From MFD04716-140 sp963703125 (lineage in GTDB: Bacteria; Bacteroidota; Bacteroidia; Flavobacteriales; Flavobacteriaceae), in contig OY969790.1 in assembly GCA_963703125.1 (NCBI GenBank), positions 3,286,001 to 3,350,000 of the forward strand: DNA of 64,000 nucleotides, written 5' to 3'. This document shows positions 45,671-55,500 of this stretch, in pieces. A program made the position numbers and the translations under genes. Positions within the stretch are counted from its first letter, which is position 1. Every line of letters begins with the position of its first letter. Below the pieces are notes generated by a model that was given only the letters and a program-made list of their open reading frames with translations, searched no databases and had not been told where the DNA came from.

Positions 45671-46924
45671 CTAATCTTTGTTTCTACCAAATTCGAGCGT
45701 TTTGTTCTTCACTATGGGTTTGGCCCAAATGCCAATCCCCAAAACATAACCTAATGCCACAAATATTAATAACATTCCTATTTTAAGGGATATTAGGTCG
45801 CTTATAAAACCAATCAAAAGTTGCATTACTGCACCACCCATGATACCGGTCATAAGGATCCCGGCAAAAGATCCATGATTCTTGGCAACAGAGTTCAAGC
45901 CAAGTGACAAGATGATTGGATACATTACGGAAAGAAAAAATCCACTGGCTTGAAAACCGTACAAAGAGGCGCTTGCACTCCCAAACAATGCAGAAACCAA
46001 GCTAACAATGGCCAGCGATGAAAAAAGCTTTAGAACCAATTTACTGTCCATAATTTTCAAAAGTATCAGACCAAAAATTCCTCCTATGGTCATTAAGCCC
46101 CAAAAATTACCGACTGCATTGGCACCAATAGTTTCATAATCATAACCGTGATATTGATTTAAAAACTTGGACATCCAATAGGAAATACCCTGTTCTGCCC
46201 CTACATAGGCGAAAATCCCAAAGAAATAAAGTAGTACCAGCTTATTTTTAAAAAGATCTACATAGGTGTCCCGGCTGCCTACTTTTTCTTCGTCAATTAA
46301 TTCAACTTTTGGGAACTTGACTGAAAGAATGATAAAAATCATTGTTAAACTGGCGACGGCAAAAATCCAATACATCGAAATCCAGGACATATCCAATGGT
46401 ACTACCTTGGAAAGAATTGAGATTGGCCATCCCATTTTATCTGAAGGACGCCCTAGACCCGCTACCAGCCAAGAATACACCTGTGGGCTAACGAACGATG
46501 CAGCTCCAAATATTAATTGCGCCAAAACGGACGTGAATGCATAATGTTCTTCACCACCGGTAACCCTTAGCAAAGGATTGATTACCACTTGTAAAATGGC
46601 CATTCCGGTACCGATTGTGAACAAGGTTATCAGGAAAACCTCAAAAGTAGGGAAGTGGGAAAATAGGATCGACCCAAGCAAGGCCAATAGAAATGCGAAA
46701 AGCATCAATCGTTTTTCACCATATTTTTCAACTAAAAAACCGGATGGAATAGACATTACACCATAGGCGATGAAAAAAGTAAATGGCAGAAATCCCGCCA
46801 TGGTTTCACTTAATTGAAAACTTGCTGTGACACTGGGGTTCAAAGCACCCAGAATATTTGTTAAGAACGAAATAACAAAAAAGGTAACCAGTATCAGAAC
46901 GACAATTCCATAATTTTTTTTCAT
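45671..46924 (-). CDS. Sugar MFS transporter, FucP/GluP-like
   Basis: 417 aa with 12 helices. SETMAGFLPFTFFIAYGVMSIPSGFLVEKYGEKR and GTGMAILQVVINPLLRVTGG are typical of the FucP/NagP-like FGHS family. Located between the amino-sugar deaminase gene and ampG on the same strand, so N-acetylglucosamine or N-acetylmuramic acid is the likely substrate, but that is inferred from context only. The 196-bp spacer downstream (45475-45670) holds no gene. Confidence 0.86.
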   Translation of the reverse strand: MKKNYGIVVLILVTFFVISFLTNILGALNPSVTASFQLSETMAGFLPFTFFIAYGVMSIPSGFLVEKYGEKRLMLFAFLLALLGSILFSHFPTFEVFLITLFTIGTGMAILQVVINPLLRVTGGEEHYAFTSVLAQLIFGAASFVSPQVYSWLVAGLGRPSDKMGWPISILSKVVPLDMSWISMYWIFAVASLTMIFIILSVKFPKVELIDEEKVGSRDTYVDLFKNKLVLLYFFGIFAYVGAEQGISYWMSKFLNQYHGYDYETIGANAVGNFWGLMTIGGIFGLILLKIMDSKLVLKLFSSLAIVSLVSALFGSASASLYGFQASGFFLSVMYPIILSLGLNSVAKNHGSFAGILMTGIMGGAVMQLLIGFISDLISLKIGMLLIFVALGYVLGIGIWAKPIVKNKTLEFGRNKD

Positions 46925-47043
46925 TAACTTTTTCCTTTCGTGAAGCTGATTTTCAGTTTTGGTCGGGTCCTAAAATGACAAAAGCCCTATTTTACCTTTA
47001 AACCTTGTAAAATAGGGGTATAGTCAAGCATATTGTTTTATTT

Positions 47044-48972
47044 TTAATTGAATTTATGACGCACAAAAGCCTCCATGGCTGCATAATCTGCAAGACCAAG
47101 GGCGTTGTATTTTAAAGCGGTATCCCGATTGCGTTCTTCGGCACGCATCCAAAATTCCCTGGAATCATCACCTTGAAACATTACCCCATCTTTTTGAGAT
47201 TGATGGCAGAATATGGCATAGCGTTTCTTTAGCACCTGTCCAGGGCTCATAGGAACCGCCATTTCTATTTCATTGATGTCCCATTCGTGCCAAGCACCCC
47301 GGTAAAGCCAAAGCCAACAATCTTTTATGAAAGGTTCTGATTTTAACTTTTCGATTGATTCGAAAACGGCATCCAAACAAATCTTATGTGTTCCATGTGG
47401 ATCTGCCAAATCACCGGCGGCAAAAATTTGATGTGGTTTAATTTGTTTGATAAAGCTGCTCATTATATCAATATCCTTCTCCGAAAGATTATTCTTTTTA
47501 ATTCTACCTGTCTCGTAGAACGGCAAATCTAAAAAATGCACGTTTGTATCGGGCAGACCAATGTAACGAGTCGCTGCATATGATTCACCCCTACGAATAT
47601 ATCCTTTCAATTTCCGAACCTCGGGTGCGTCAAAAGTGCTTTCATTTTTTGCCCTTATGGCTTCGATAAGATTTTGGGCCTCTTTTGTACCGCCAATTCT
47701 TTGCGCAATTTCAGCAAATTTTAAGGCTTCGGTATCGGAGACTGCAATATTGCCCGAAGTTTGATAGGCCACATGTACTTCATGTCCTTGTTCCACCAAT
47801 CTATCAAAAGTACCACCCATTGAGATTACGTCATCATCGGGGTGCGGACTAAAAATAATAACCCTCTTTTTGGCGGGAGTGGCCCTCTCTGGTCTGCTGG
47901 TATCATCCGAATTTGGTTTTCCTCCTGGCCAGCCTGTTATAGTATGTTGCAATCTATTGAACATTTTTATGTTCAAATCATATGCATCATCCAGAATAAG
48001 TAAACCGGACATGCCATTATCATTATAGTCTTTATCGGTTAAACTTAAAATGGTTTTTCCGGTCTCTGCACAGAGCCAGACAATGGCCTTGGCAGTAAGA
48101 TCTTCCGTCCATTCACACTCCTGAACCAGCCACGGTGTTTTATTTCTGGTTAATTCGGCACCGGCACCGGTATCAAGCACAAAAGTAACATTGCCATGTT
48201 GCTGTAAATAAGTAGCCGGAACCTGGGAAGATACTTCTCCTTCAACTGTTTTCTTAATAATTTCGGCCTTATTTTGTCCCCATCCCAACAAGACGATCCT
48301 CTTTGCGCTTCTAACCGTGGCAATACCCATTGTAATGGCCTTTCTAGGGACATTGTCTATACCGAGAAATGAAGGTGCGGCATCCACTCTGGTAATATGA
48401 TCTAAAGTTATTACCCTTGTTCCTGAATTAAAATGAGATCCTGGTTCATTGAACCCGATGTGCCCCGTTCTGCCGATTCCCAGCAACTGAAAATCAAGCC
48501 CTCCAAAGTCTTTTATTTTCTTTTCGTAGGAAAGACAATATTCTATGGCCTTTTCACTGGCAATTTTTCCATCCGGTATATGGACGTTTTCCGGAAGAAT
48601 GTCAATATGGTTGAATAAATGCTCGTGCATAAAATAAAAATAGCTTTGCATATTGGTCTTTTCCATTGGAAGGTATTCATCCAAATTAAAGGTTACCACG
48701 TTTGCAAAACTCAATCCTTCCTCATTGTGCATTCGCACCAATTCCTCATAGACCTTAATCGGTGAAGACCCCGTGGCAAGGCCCAAAACGCATTTTTTGT
48801 TTGATGCTTGTTTTTTTCTGATCAGCGCAGCAATTTCTTGGGCCACGGTGATGGACCCTTCATTGGAATTGGAAACAATTACGTTATGGATTTTTTCAAA
48901 TCGGGTTTCCTCAAATTGACCGGCAGGTTTATAAGATATATCTATCAGTTTCTTATCAATGGCTGTTTTCAT
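47044..48972 (-). CDS. nagB: Glucosamine-6-phosphate deaminase fused to a PIG-L-type deacetylase domain
   Basis: 642 aa. Residues about 28-290 are a NagB domain: GLATGSSPIKVYEEL, VVTFNLDEYLPM (catalytic Asp) and GIGRTGHIGFNEPG. Residues about 368-620 are a PIG-L/LmbE-type domain with SPHPDDDVISMGG (metal ligands H377, D379, D380) and DPHGTHKICLDA. The fusion is known in Bacteroidota; the function of the PIG-L half is not established. NagB converts GlcN-6-P to fructose-6-P and ammonia. The gene diverges from the DeoR-family regulator across a 218-bp spacer that contains a paired direct repeat. Confidence 0.92.
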   Translation of the reverse strand: MKTAIDKKLIDISYKPAGQFEETRFEKIHNVIVSNSNEGSITVAQEIAALIRKKQASNKKCVLGLATGSSPIKVYEELVRMHNEEGLSFANVVTFNLDEYLPMEKTNMQSYFYFMHEHLFNHIDILPENVHIPDGKIASEKAIEYCLSYEKKIKDFGGLDFQLLGIGRTGHIGFNEPGSHFNSGTRVITLDHITRVDAAPSFLGIDNVPRKAITMGIATVRSAKRIVLLGWGQNKAEIIKKTVEGEVSSQVPATYLQQHGNVTFVLDTGAGAELTRNKTPWLVQECEWTEDLTAKAIVWLCAETGKTILSLTDKDYNDNGMSGLLILDDAYDLNIKMFNRLQHTITGWPGGKPNSDDTSRPERATPAKKRVIIFSPHPDDDVISMGGTFDRLVEQGHEVHVAYQTSGNIAVSDTEALKFAEIAQRIGGTKEAQNLIEAIRAKNESTFDAPEVRKLKGYIRRGESYAATRYIGLPDTNVHFLDLPFYETGRIKKNNLSEKDIDIMSSFIKQIKPHQIFAAGDLADPHGTHKICLDAVFESIEKLKSEPFIKDCWLWLYRGAWHEWDINEIEMAVPMSPGQVLKKRYAIFCHQSQKDGVMFQGDDSREFWMRAEERNRDTALKYNALGLADYAAMEAFVRHKFN

Positions 48973-49049
48973 ATAGGTAATCTAGTTTTTCAAAATAGGT
49001 GCAAAATTCTACCGAATAGAATGCCAAATGTAAGCATTAAAAATAATTT

Positions 49050-49085
49050 TTGCTGTTTTGTGCAATATTTATTGCTGTTTTGTGC
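49050..49085. promoter_or_regulatory. Paired 14-bp direct repeat, candidate DeoR operator
   Basis: TTGCTGTTTTGTGC occurs exactly at 49050-49063 and 49072-49085. The 22-bp period is about two helical turns, so both copies face the same side of the DNA, as expected for tandem regulator binding. It lies between nagB (divergent) and the DeoR-family gene, which probably binds here and senses an amino-sugar phosphate. Confidence 0.65.
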
Positions 49086-49122
49086 TTATTTAAACTTAAT
49101 TTAATGAAATATTTATATTGAA

Positions 49123-49137
49123 GCCGTAAAAAACGGC
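49123..49137. promoter_or_regulatory. Short hairpin GCCGT-A5-ACGGC upstream of the regulator gene
   Basis: A perfect 5-bp inverted repeat with a 5-nt A loop lies about 17 bp before TAATTTCG (49154-49161), a 7 of 8 match to the -7 element of the regulator gene. It may be a second regulatory site. Confidence 0.35.
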
Positions 49138-49190
49138 ATATAATTATTTTTACTAATTTCGTTTGCGAGTTTATCGAGACAATTTTTCAA

Positions 49191-49940
49191 ATGCTAAAAG
49201 AAGAACGACAACAGACTATATTGAGTGAGGTTGAATTGCACAATAGGATACTTATTACAGATATTGCAGAAACCCTGGATGTATCAATCGACACTATCAG
49301 GCGGGATGTAAAGGAACTGGATGCTGAAAATAAACTGAGAAAGGTTCATGGCGGTGCCATTTCGTTAGGTTTCATTACCAATAGTACAAGAAATAACAAC
49401 ATTTATGCACTTGAACAAAAAACCAAAATAGCTGGTAAGGCAATAGCACTTTTGAGGGATGGGAGCGTTATTTTTATGGATGGAGGTACAACTTGTTTGG
49501 AAATGGCCCGCTTAATTCCGCCACAAATAGAATTGACCTGTTTTACCTTAAGCTTACCGGTAGCCATGGAATTGTCTACAAAACCCAATGTAACCGTACT
49601 TTTTATTGGTGGCCAGATTTCAAAGGAAGCACAAATATCAATTGGCGCCAATGCAATTCACAACTTGTCTGAGATTAGGGTCGATTTTAGCTTTATCGGA
49701 ACGGGTTATGTTGACCCCTTTTACGGGTTGACAGAGTTTGATTGGGACATAGTTCAAGTGAAGAAAGCAGTGATAAAATCGTCAAAAAAAACGGTACTTT
49801 TGTCAATCTCGGAAAAACTGAATTCCCAACATAGGTACAAAACGTGCGATATTAATGCCATTAATACAATGATTACAGAATTAGATTCCGAGAACAGTCT
49901 TTTGAACCCGTTTAGAAACCAGGACATCCGCATTTTATAA
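49191..49940 (+). CDS. DeoR/GlpR-family transcriptional regulator of amino-sugar genes
   Basis: 249 aa. N-terminal HTH (about 1-55): LKEERQQTILSEVELHN...ITDIAETLDVSIDTIRRDVKELD, followed by the linker KVHGGAI and a DeoR-C sensor domain (about 75-235) with FMDGGTTCLEMARLI (phosphosugar loop). DeoR regulators repress sugar genes and are released by phosphosugars. Divergent from nagB and 4 bp before murQ, so control of muropeptide or GlcNAc use is very likely; effector unknown. Confidence 0.9.
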   Translation: MLKEERQQTILSEVELHNRILITDIAETLDVSIDTIRRDVKELDAENKLRKVHGGAISLGFITNSTRNNNIYALEQKTKIAGKAIALLRDGSVIFMDGGTTCLEMARLIPPQIELTCFTLSLPVAMELSTKPNVTVLFIGGQISKEAQISIGANAIHNLSEIRVDFSFIGTGYVDPFYGLTEFDWDIVQVKKAVIKSSKKTVLLSISEKLNSQHRYKTCDINAINTMITELDSENSLLNPFRNQDIRIL

Positions 49941-49944
49941 TATC

Positions 49945-50754
49945 ATGGACTATACTAAAGTAACAGAAACACCCTCCAATTTTGATAATTTGGAGCAAAT
50001 GGATACGGAAACCATTCTGAAATCAATGAATGAGGAGGATAAGAAGGTTGCCCTGGCCGTTTCATTGGTAATTCCACAAATCACCAAACTTGTAGACGCA
50101 CTAGCAGAACGATTTGAAAAAGGTGGCCGTTTATTTTATATAGGGGCGGGTACAAGTGGTCGACTGGGGATTTTGGATGCATCGGAAATTCCACCTACCT
50201 ACGGACTGCCACACAGCAGGGTTGTTGGGTTAATTGCCGGAGGTGATACCGCTATTCGCAAATCTGTGGAGCATGCAGAAGATGATACCAAACAGGCATG
50301 GAAAGACCTCATGGCATACGATATCAACGACAAGGATGTATTGGTCGGAATCGCAGCATCCGGTACAACCCCTTATGTGTTGGGTGGAATTGCCGATGCA
50401 AAAAAAAATGGAATTTTGACTGGCGGAATCACGAATAACCCTGGTTCTCCCTTGACGAAGGCAGTTGATATTTCCATAGTCGTAAACGTAGGTCCTGAAT
50501 TCGTAACGGGAAGCACCCGTATGAAAAGTGGAACATCACAAAAACTTGTGCTCAATATGATATCTACGGCTCTTATGATTAAAATAGGAAGGGTCAAAGG
50601 GAATAAAATGATCAACATGCAACTGAGCAATAGTAAATTGGTTGATCGTGGTGTGCGCTATGTAGTTGAAGGCCTTGGTATTTCCTATACGGAAGCTGAA
50701 GCGTTACTTAAGATACATGGTTCTGTAAAAAATGCTTTAGAAGCAGGGAAGTAG
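49945..50754 (+). CDS. murQ: N-acetylmuramic acid 6-phosphate etherase
   Basis: 269 aa. SIS domain with FYIGAGTSGRLGILDASEIPPTYG, catalytic region VEHAEDDTKQAW and GITNNPGSPL, plus GPEFVTGSTRMKSGTSQKLVLNMIST, all standard for MurQ. It splits MurNAc-6-P into GlcNAc-6-P and D-lactate, the step after AnmK. Slightly shorter than E. coli MurQ (298 aa) but complete for Bacteroidota. Cotranscribed with the regulator (4-bp gap). Confidence 0.95.
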   Translation: MDYTKVTETPSNFDNLEQMDTETILKSMNEEDKKVALAVSLVIPQITKLVDALAERFEKGGRLFYIGAGTSGRLGILDASEIPPTYGLPHSRVVGLIAGGDTAIRKSVEHAEDDTKQAWKDLMAYDINDKDVLVGIAASGTTPYVLGGIADAKKNGILTGGITNNPGSPLTKAVDISIVVNVGPEFVTGSTRMKSGTSQKLVLNMISTALMIKIGRVKGNKMINMQLSNSKLVDRGVRYVVEGLGISYTEAEALLKIHGSVKNALEAGK

Positions 50755-50793
50755 CCTATAAATTACATGACTTCCTCAACATAGGATTTTCTT

Positions 50794-51198
50794 CTATTTC
50801 TTGATGATTGCGGCAACTTCTTCGGGAGTAACCATTTTATTTGAGGTATTTCCCCAAGAATTCATTACAAAATTCATTACGTCCGCAATTTCCTCATCCT
50901 CAAGTCCCAATGGGGCCATTACGTTATTGTATTTTACCCCGTTAACCTCAATGATACCTGATTGGCCGAACTTGACCCCGCGAATACTTGCTTCACGGTT
51001 TTTACTCAAATAATCAGATTTGGCCAGTGGCGGAAATGTATGTAGGACACCTTCACCTTTTTCCAAGTGACAGGCAACGCAGAAGTCCGCATAAATTTCA
51101 TTTCCCCTTTGAATGCTTTCCTCAAGAGCTGGATCTTGAAACAAATATCCACTCATCAAAGCAATTCCAACTAAATAAATTCCAAAAAATAGTTTCAT
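50794..51198 (-). CDS. Periplasmic c-type cytochrome
   Basis: 134 aa with an N-terminal signal or anchor helix (1-20). One heme-attachment site CVACH (Cys40, Cys43, His44) and a likely axial Met in NVMAPLG. Single-heme cytochromes of this kind carry electrons for dehydrogenases. It lies 64 bp downstream of the PQQ-type sugar dehydrogenase on the same strand and may be its electron acceptor. Confidence 0.88.
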   Translation of the reverse strand: MKLFFGIYLVGIALMSGYLFQDPALEESIQRGNEIYADFCVACHLEKGEGVLHTFPPLAKSDYLSKNREASIRGVKFGQSGIIEVNGVKYNNVMAPLGLEDEEIADVMNFVMNSWGNTSNKMVTPEEVAAIIKK

Positions 51199-51262
51199 TT
51201 GGTAATCTTGATCATGCTAATTTAAAGAAATTCCATATCCCGACTTAGCGATGGATAAACAT

Positions 51263-52384
51263 TTATGCCTTAGGTACCAATTTATAAATTCCCTTGCCCT
51301 CAACAGCCACATAAATTAGTCCGTCAGGGCCTTGTTTTACATTACGTACCCTGCCGATGTCCGCTATCCATTTTTCACGTGATACAACTTTGTTTCCTTC
51401 CATTTTTAATAGCTCCAAGTATTGAAAAGCCAATGAACCCACCAAGAGGCTACCTTTGTAATCCCCGTATTTATCGGAAGTGATAAAGGCCATTCCACTT
51501 GGCGCAATTGAAGGAACCCAATAATGAATAGGTTGCTCCATACCCGGCATTTCGGTTTTATCGGTTATTGGAGTTCCACTATAGTTAATCCCGTAGGTTA
51601 TGACCGGCCATCCATAATTGGCTCCTTTTTTCACAATATTTATTTCATCACCACCACGAGGACCATGTTCATTGTCCCAAATGGCCCCTGTTTCAGGATG
51701 TTTTATCAATCCTTGTGGATTTCTATGCCCGTAGCTATAGATGGCTGTTTTTGCTCCGCTGGAGCCTATAAATGGATTGTCTTCGGGAACACGACCATCA
51801 TCATAGAGTCGGTAAATTTTTCCTCCATCTCGGGTGATATCCTGTGGATTTACATCGCGATCACCTCGCTCACCAATGGAAAAATAAAGATAACCATCGT
51901 TGTCGAATTGAATTCGGGACCCAAAATGTTGGCCTTTGGTGGTATTTGGGACGGCTTTGTACAAAGATTCAATATCCGCTAATGCATTATCTTTAAGTTT
52001 CGCCCTTATTATGGCTGTGTTCCCGCCTTTTTCATCACCTTCCGAAGAAGCATATGAGATGTAAATCCATCCGTTTTGTGCATAGTTCGGATGTAACTCT
52101 AAATCTAACAATCCGCCTTGTCCACGGTCATATACTGGGGGCACATTCCCAATTTCTATTTTTTTTCCATCCTTTATAAGTAACAACTTGCCAGATTTTT
52201 CCGTCAGGAGCATACTCTGATCTGGAAGAAAAGCCATGCCCCATGGAATTTCCATTCCATCCACAATTAACTCTGCCGTAAATGGAAATTTTTGAGGTGT
52301 AGTAACTTGATTTTCAGAATCCTGAGCACAAGAGGAACTAAGCGTTATAACGATTAAATAGAGATATATGATACTATTTTTCAT
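51263..52384 (-). CDS. PQQ-type sugar dehydrogenase lipoprotein (glucose/sorbosone dehydrogenase)
   Basis: 373 aa, lipoprotein signal with LSSSC (Cys19). Six-bladed beta-propeller of the GSDH family: IPWGMAFLPDQSMLLTEKSGKL, GGLLDLELHPNY, IFSYGHRNPQGL-like segment at the HRNPQG motif, EHGPRGGDEIN and NYGWP, and PSIAPSGMAF. These residues bind PQQ and Ca2+ in characterised members. It oxidises aldoses outside the cytoplasm. Probably passes electrons to the cytochrome c encoded just downstream. Confidence 0.9.
   Translation of the reverse strand: MKNSIIYLYLIVITLSSSCAQDSENQVTTPQKFPFTAELIVDGMEIPWGMAFLPDQSMLLTEKSGKLLLIKDGKKIEIGNVPPVYDRGQGGLLDLELHPNYAQNGWIYISYASSEGDEKGGNTAIIRAKLKDNALADIESLYKAVPNTTKGQHFGSRIQFDNDGYLYFSIGERGDRDVNPQDITRDGGKIYRLYDDGRVPEDNPFIGSSGAKTAIYSYGHRNPQGLIKHPETGAIWDNEHGPRGGDEINIVKKGANYGWPVITYGINYSGTPITDKTEMPGMEQPIHYWVPSIAPSGMAFITSDKYGDYKGSLLVGSLAFQYLELLKMEGNKVVSREKWIADIGRVRNVKQGPDGLIYVAVEGKGIYKLVPKA
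51371..51386. promoter_or_regulatory. parS-like site inside the sugar dehydrogenase gene
   Basis: TTTTTCACGTGATACA matches the canonical parS TGTTTCACGTGAAACA at 14 of 16 positions with the central CACGTG intact. It is the only CACGTG-centred match of this quality I noticed in the window and is about 16 kb from parAB. Confidence 0.4.
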
Positions 52385-52493
52385 AATTTGACGTTAAGAT
52401 TAAATAATATGGTATGCGTTAATGCATAAAGATAAAGAGAAATTATAAGTATAAACAATTACCCCGAAGAATATATCGATTCCCAAATCCGCA

Positions 52494-52501
52494 TATTCTT
52501 G
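52494..52501 (+). promoter_or_regulatory. -7 promoter element of the giant adhesin gene
   Basis: TATTCTTG (one mismatch to TAnnTTTG) lies 19 bp before the ATG at 52521, in the 136-bp divergent spacer with the sugar dehydrogenase gene. Confidence 0.35.
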
Positions 52502-52520
52502 TGAAAAGACGACTTAACCT

Positions 52521-55500
52521 ATGCTCCCTAAAAAACCACGGCGTATTTTATATGCCCTTCTGCTAACTGTACTTTCGGTAATTTGTACTTCGGCCCTAGC
52601 CAATACCAAAGTTTTTGAATTTATTGTTGAAGTTGCTTCCATTTTAAAAGAATCTTCCGGCAATGCTTCGGAAGAAATAGCGGAAAATGCCAACATTATC
52701 TCTTTAAAAACCAATAGCGATAATGAAGTCAACAATACTGGAACTATTACTGCCACTCCTTTCATGTTCGCAACAATTATCCAAGGTGCCGATCAAGAAG
52801 TTGGATGTAGCACGAATGGACTAACGGTTGCCCGGTTTAATTTATGTGGTGATTCGGACAATAGGGTAATTTCGCTTTCAGGGTCGCACTCAAGCGTCAC
52901 ATGGCAGCTATTGGGCGGGTCATGTTCACCAAATATCAATGATGACTGCCCCAATACCACGCCTGGTTGTTATTCCACGGTTGGTTCCGGTCCGACCTTT
53001 AATTTGAATGCTGCGAGTGTCCCGTCCACTACAGGGGCCGAATATAGGGTAGTGGTTGATGGGGTCAATTATTATTTCAAAGTCAAAAAGAGTACAATTA
53101 CCCAAACATTTGTTAAGAATGATTTTATTTGCGGGGTTCCCGGAAGAATTCAAATTACAAACTTGTCAAGTGCCTATGAATTCAGTATCAATGATGGTAG
53201 TGGGTTTGGCCCATGGCAAGGACCCATTTTCAATAATTTAAATACTGGAACTTATGTTGTAAAAGCTCGGTTAAGGAATACCGCCAATACTTGTGAATAT
53301 CCGTATCAACCAATTACAATTAGTCAATTGGATATTGCCATTGATGCTACTTTCATAGATGCACAATGTAGTGGCGATACGGGAAGTATCACAGTAACGG
53401 CCAACAACGTTCCGGGACCTTATAAGTATACCTTATTGGACAGTAACGGTGTGGCTCAGGAGTTTACCGCATTTATTGCAACCAACCCTTATACTTTTTC
53501 AGCCGTTGGTTTTGGTACTTATACGGTTCAAGTTGAAACCCAACAATGTACAGGTGACCCTCTCAACGGCATTGACCCCCCAAGACAGGATAGGGATACC
53601 GGTGGGAACCCCATTATTATTGGTAGTGGACTTTCGCCATTGGATGCTTCTACTGAAGTAAACAGCAGTTTTGGTTGTTCAAATATTACTTCTGTTGATA
53701 TAACAGTAAATACTACCGGTGGTGCAGCACCTTATCGTTTTAGTGTTAATGGAGGTCCATTGCAACCTTCTTATACCGGCACAACAACGTATACGGTATC
53801 TTCAGCCGGCACCTACGATTTTTTAATAACCGACAGTAATGGCTGTACAATTAGCGCCTCTTCCAATGTTGAAAATCTTTTGCCACCTGATGTTACTGTT
53901 AATGGAATTGACGGTACCTGCTCCAATGGAGGTGCTAAAATTAATTTTACAATAAACGACGCAAGAGGTTACAATCTTTCATATAGGGTTAATACGGGCG
54001 ATCCGTGGACAACCAACCCTCAAATATCGGTTCCTGCAGGAACCTATCCTAATATTGAGGTAAGATATCAGCAAGGTGGTTTTCAATGCACCTTGGCCAT
54101 GCCTTCGGTTACGGTTACCAATGTTGGGGCAATAACTGGATCGGCAATTAAAATATCCGATCGCACGTGTAATGTAGGAGGTGGGCTAAGTGGCGGACAA
54201 ATAGATTTTCAAGGACCTTTTACAGGCGGATCTGGAAGTGGGTATCAATTTAGTATAGACGGTTTAAACTTCTCTGGAACAACCTCTTATACCAATTTAG
54301 TCCCTGGAACCTATACCCCGATAATCCGTGATAGTGGTGGTTGTCGATTGACTTTGACACCAATAACAATACAGGATGTAAACCCGCCAACGGATCTAAC
54401 ATTCGCCCAGTTGAATATTAGCTGCGCAACGAATACCTCGGACGTACAATTGACACCTACCAGTGCGGCTGCAATTGTAAATTATTCGATTATCAGTCCC
54501 AGTGTAATCAATAATGGTGGTAGTAATACATTCGTGGGATTGAGTACCACTACTTCTTATATTTTCCAAATAACGGATGCCAATAATTGTACCTATACCG
54601 AGGGCTTCACACCGGCCCTTATTAGTTCGATCAGGGCAAGAGTTAAGTCTGGGGGAGATTTAAAGGTTTGTACGGGTGCATTGGATGGTTCTGGTTCATT
54701 CTTAATTGATGGGTTTGCCAGCAACTATACATATAATATAAATGGGGGAATCGAGAGCGGTGCCCAAAATAATGCTCAAGTTGATCTTACTGGATTGGGA
54801 GCAGGAACTTATACAATTACCGTGACCGATGTCGATTCTGGTTGTACGGATAGTGCCGCCTTTACTGTGCAAGAGCCTTCTACACCTTTATCCTTGACAG
54901 GGACAGTGACCCCAATGACATGTGCCAATAATAATTTAGGTAGGGTAGTAGCCAACCCCGTTGGTGGTTGGGGTACAAATAGATATACATTGGTATATCC
55001 TGGTGGAGGCACAACAGTGGGTCCAAAATCTGGAAATTCCTTCGGAAATCTTTCGGTTGCAGGCACCTATACTTTATCTGTGACAGATGCCGAAGGATGC
55101 ACGGCAACCTTTAACTTTGACCTAACCCCAATTGCTTCACCAACCATTGGTTTGGATACGGCCAGTTCTGATTTTTGTTATATTCCAGGACCAGGGGCTA
55201 CCATTGCGGTGACCTCGACTGCGGGTACGGCCCCTTTGGCAAGTCACCAGTATCGCATTAACGGCGGTACCTTACAGGCAAGCCCCATATTTACAGGTGT
55301 TGCTCCGGGTAATTATACTTTGGAAGTAGTGGATGCGAACGGATGTCGGGACGATATACCGGTAACAATTAACCCACAATTAAGGGTTACCATTAGTGTT
55401 GATACGGAGATACCCTGTGGTCCTGATCCAGGTCTTATTAGAGTAATCGTAACTGGCGGATATACATCTGGTGCCGGTACAAAACAATATGAGATAAGTT

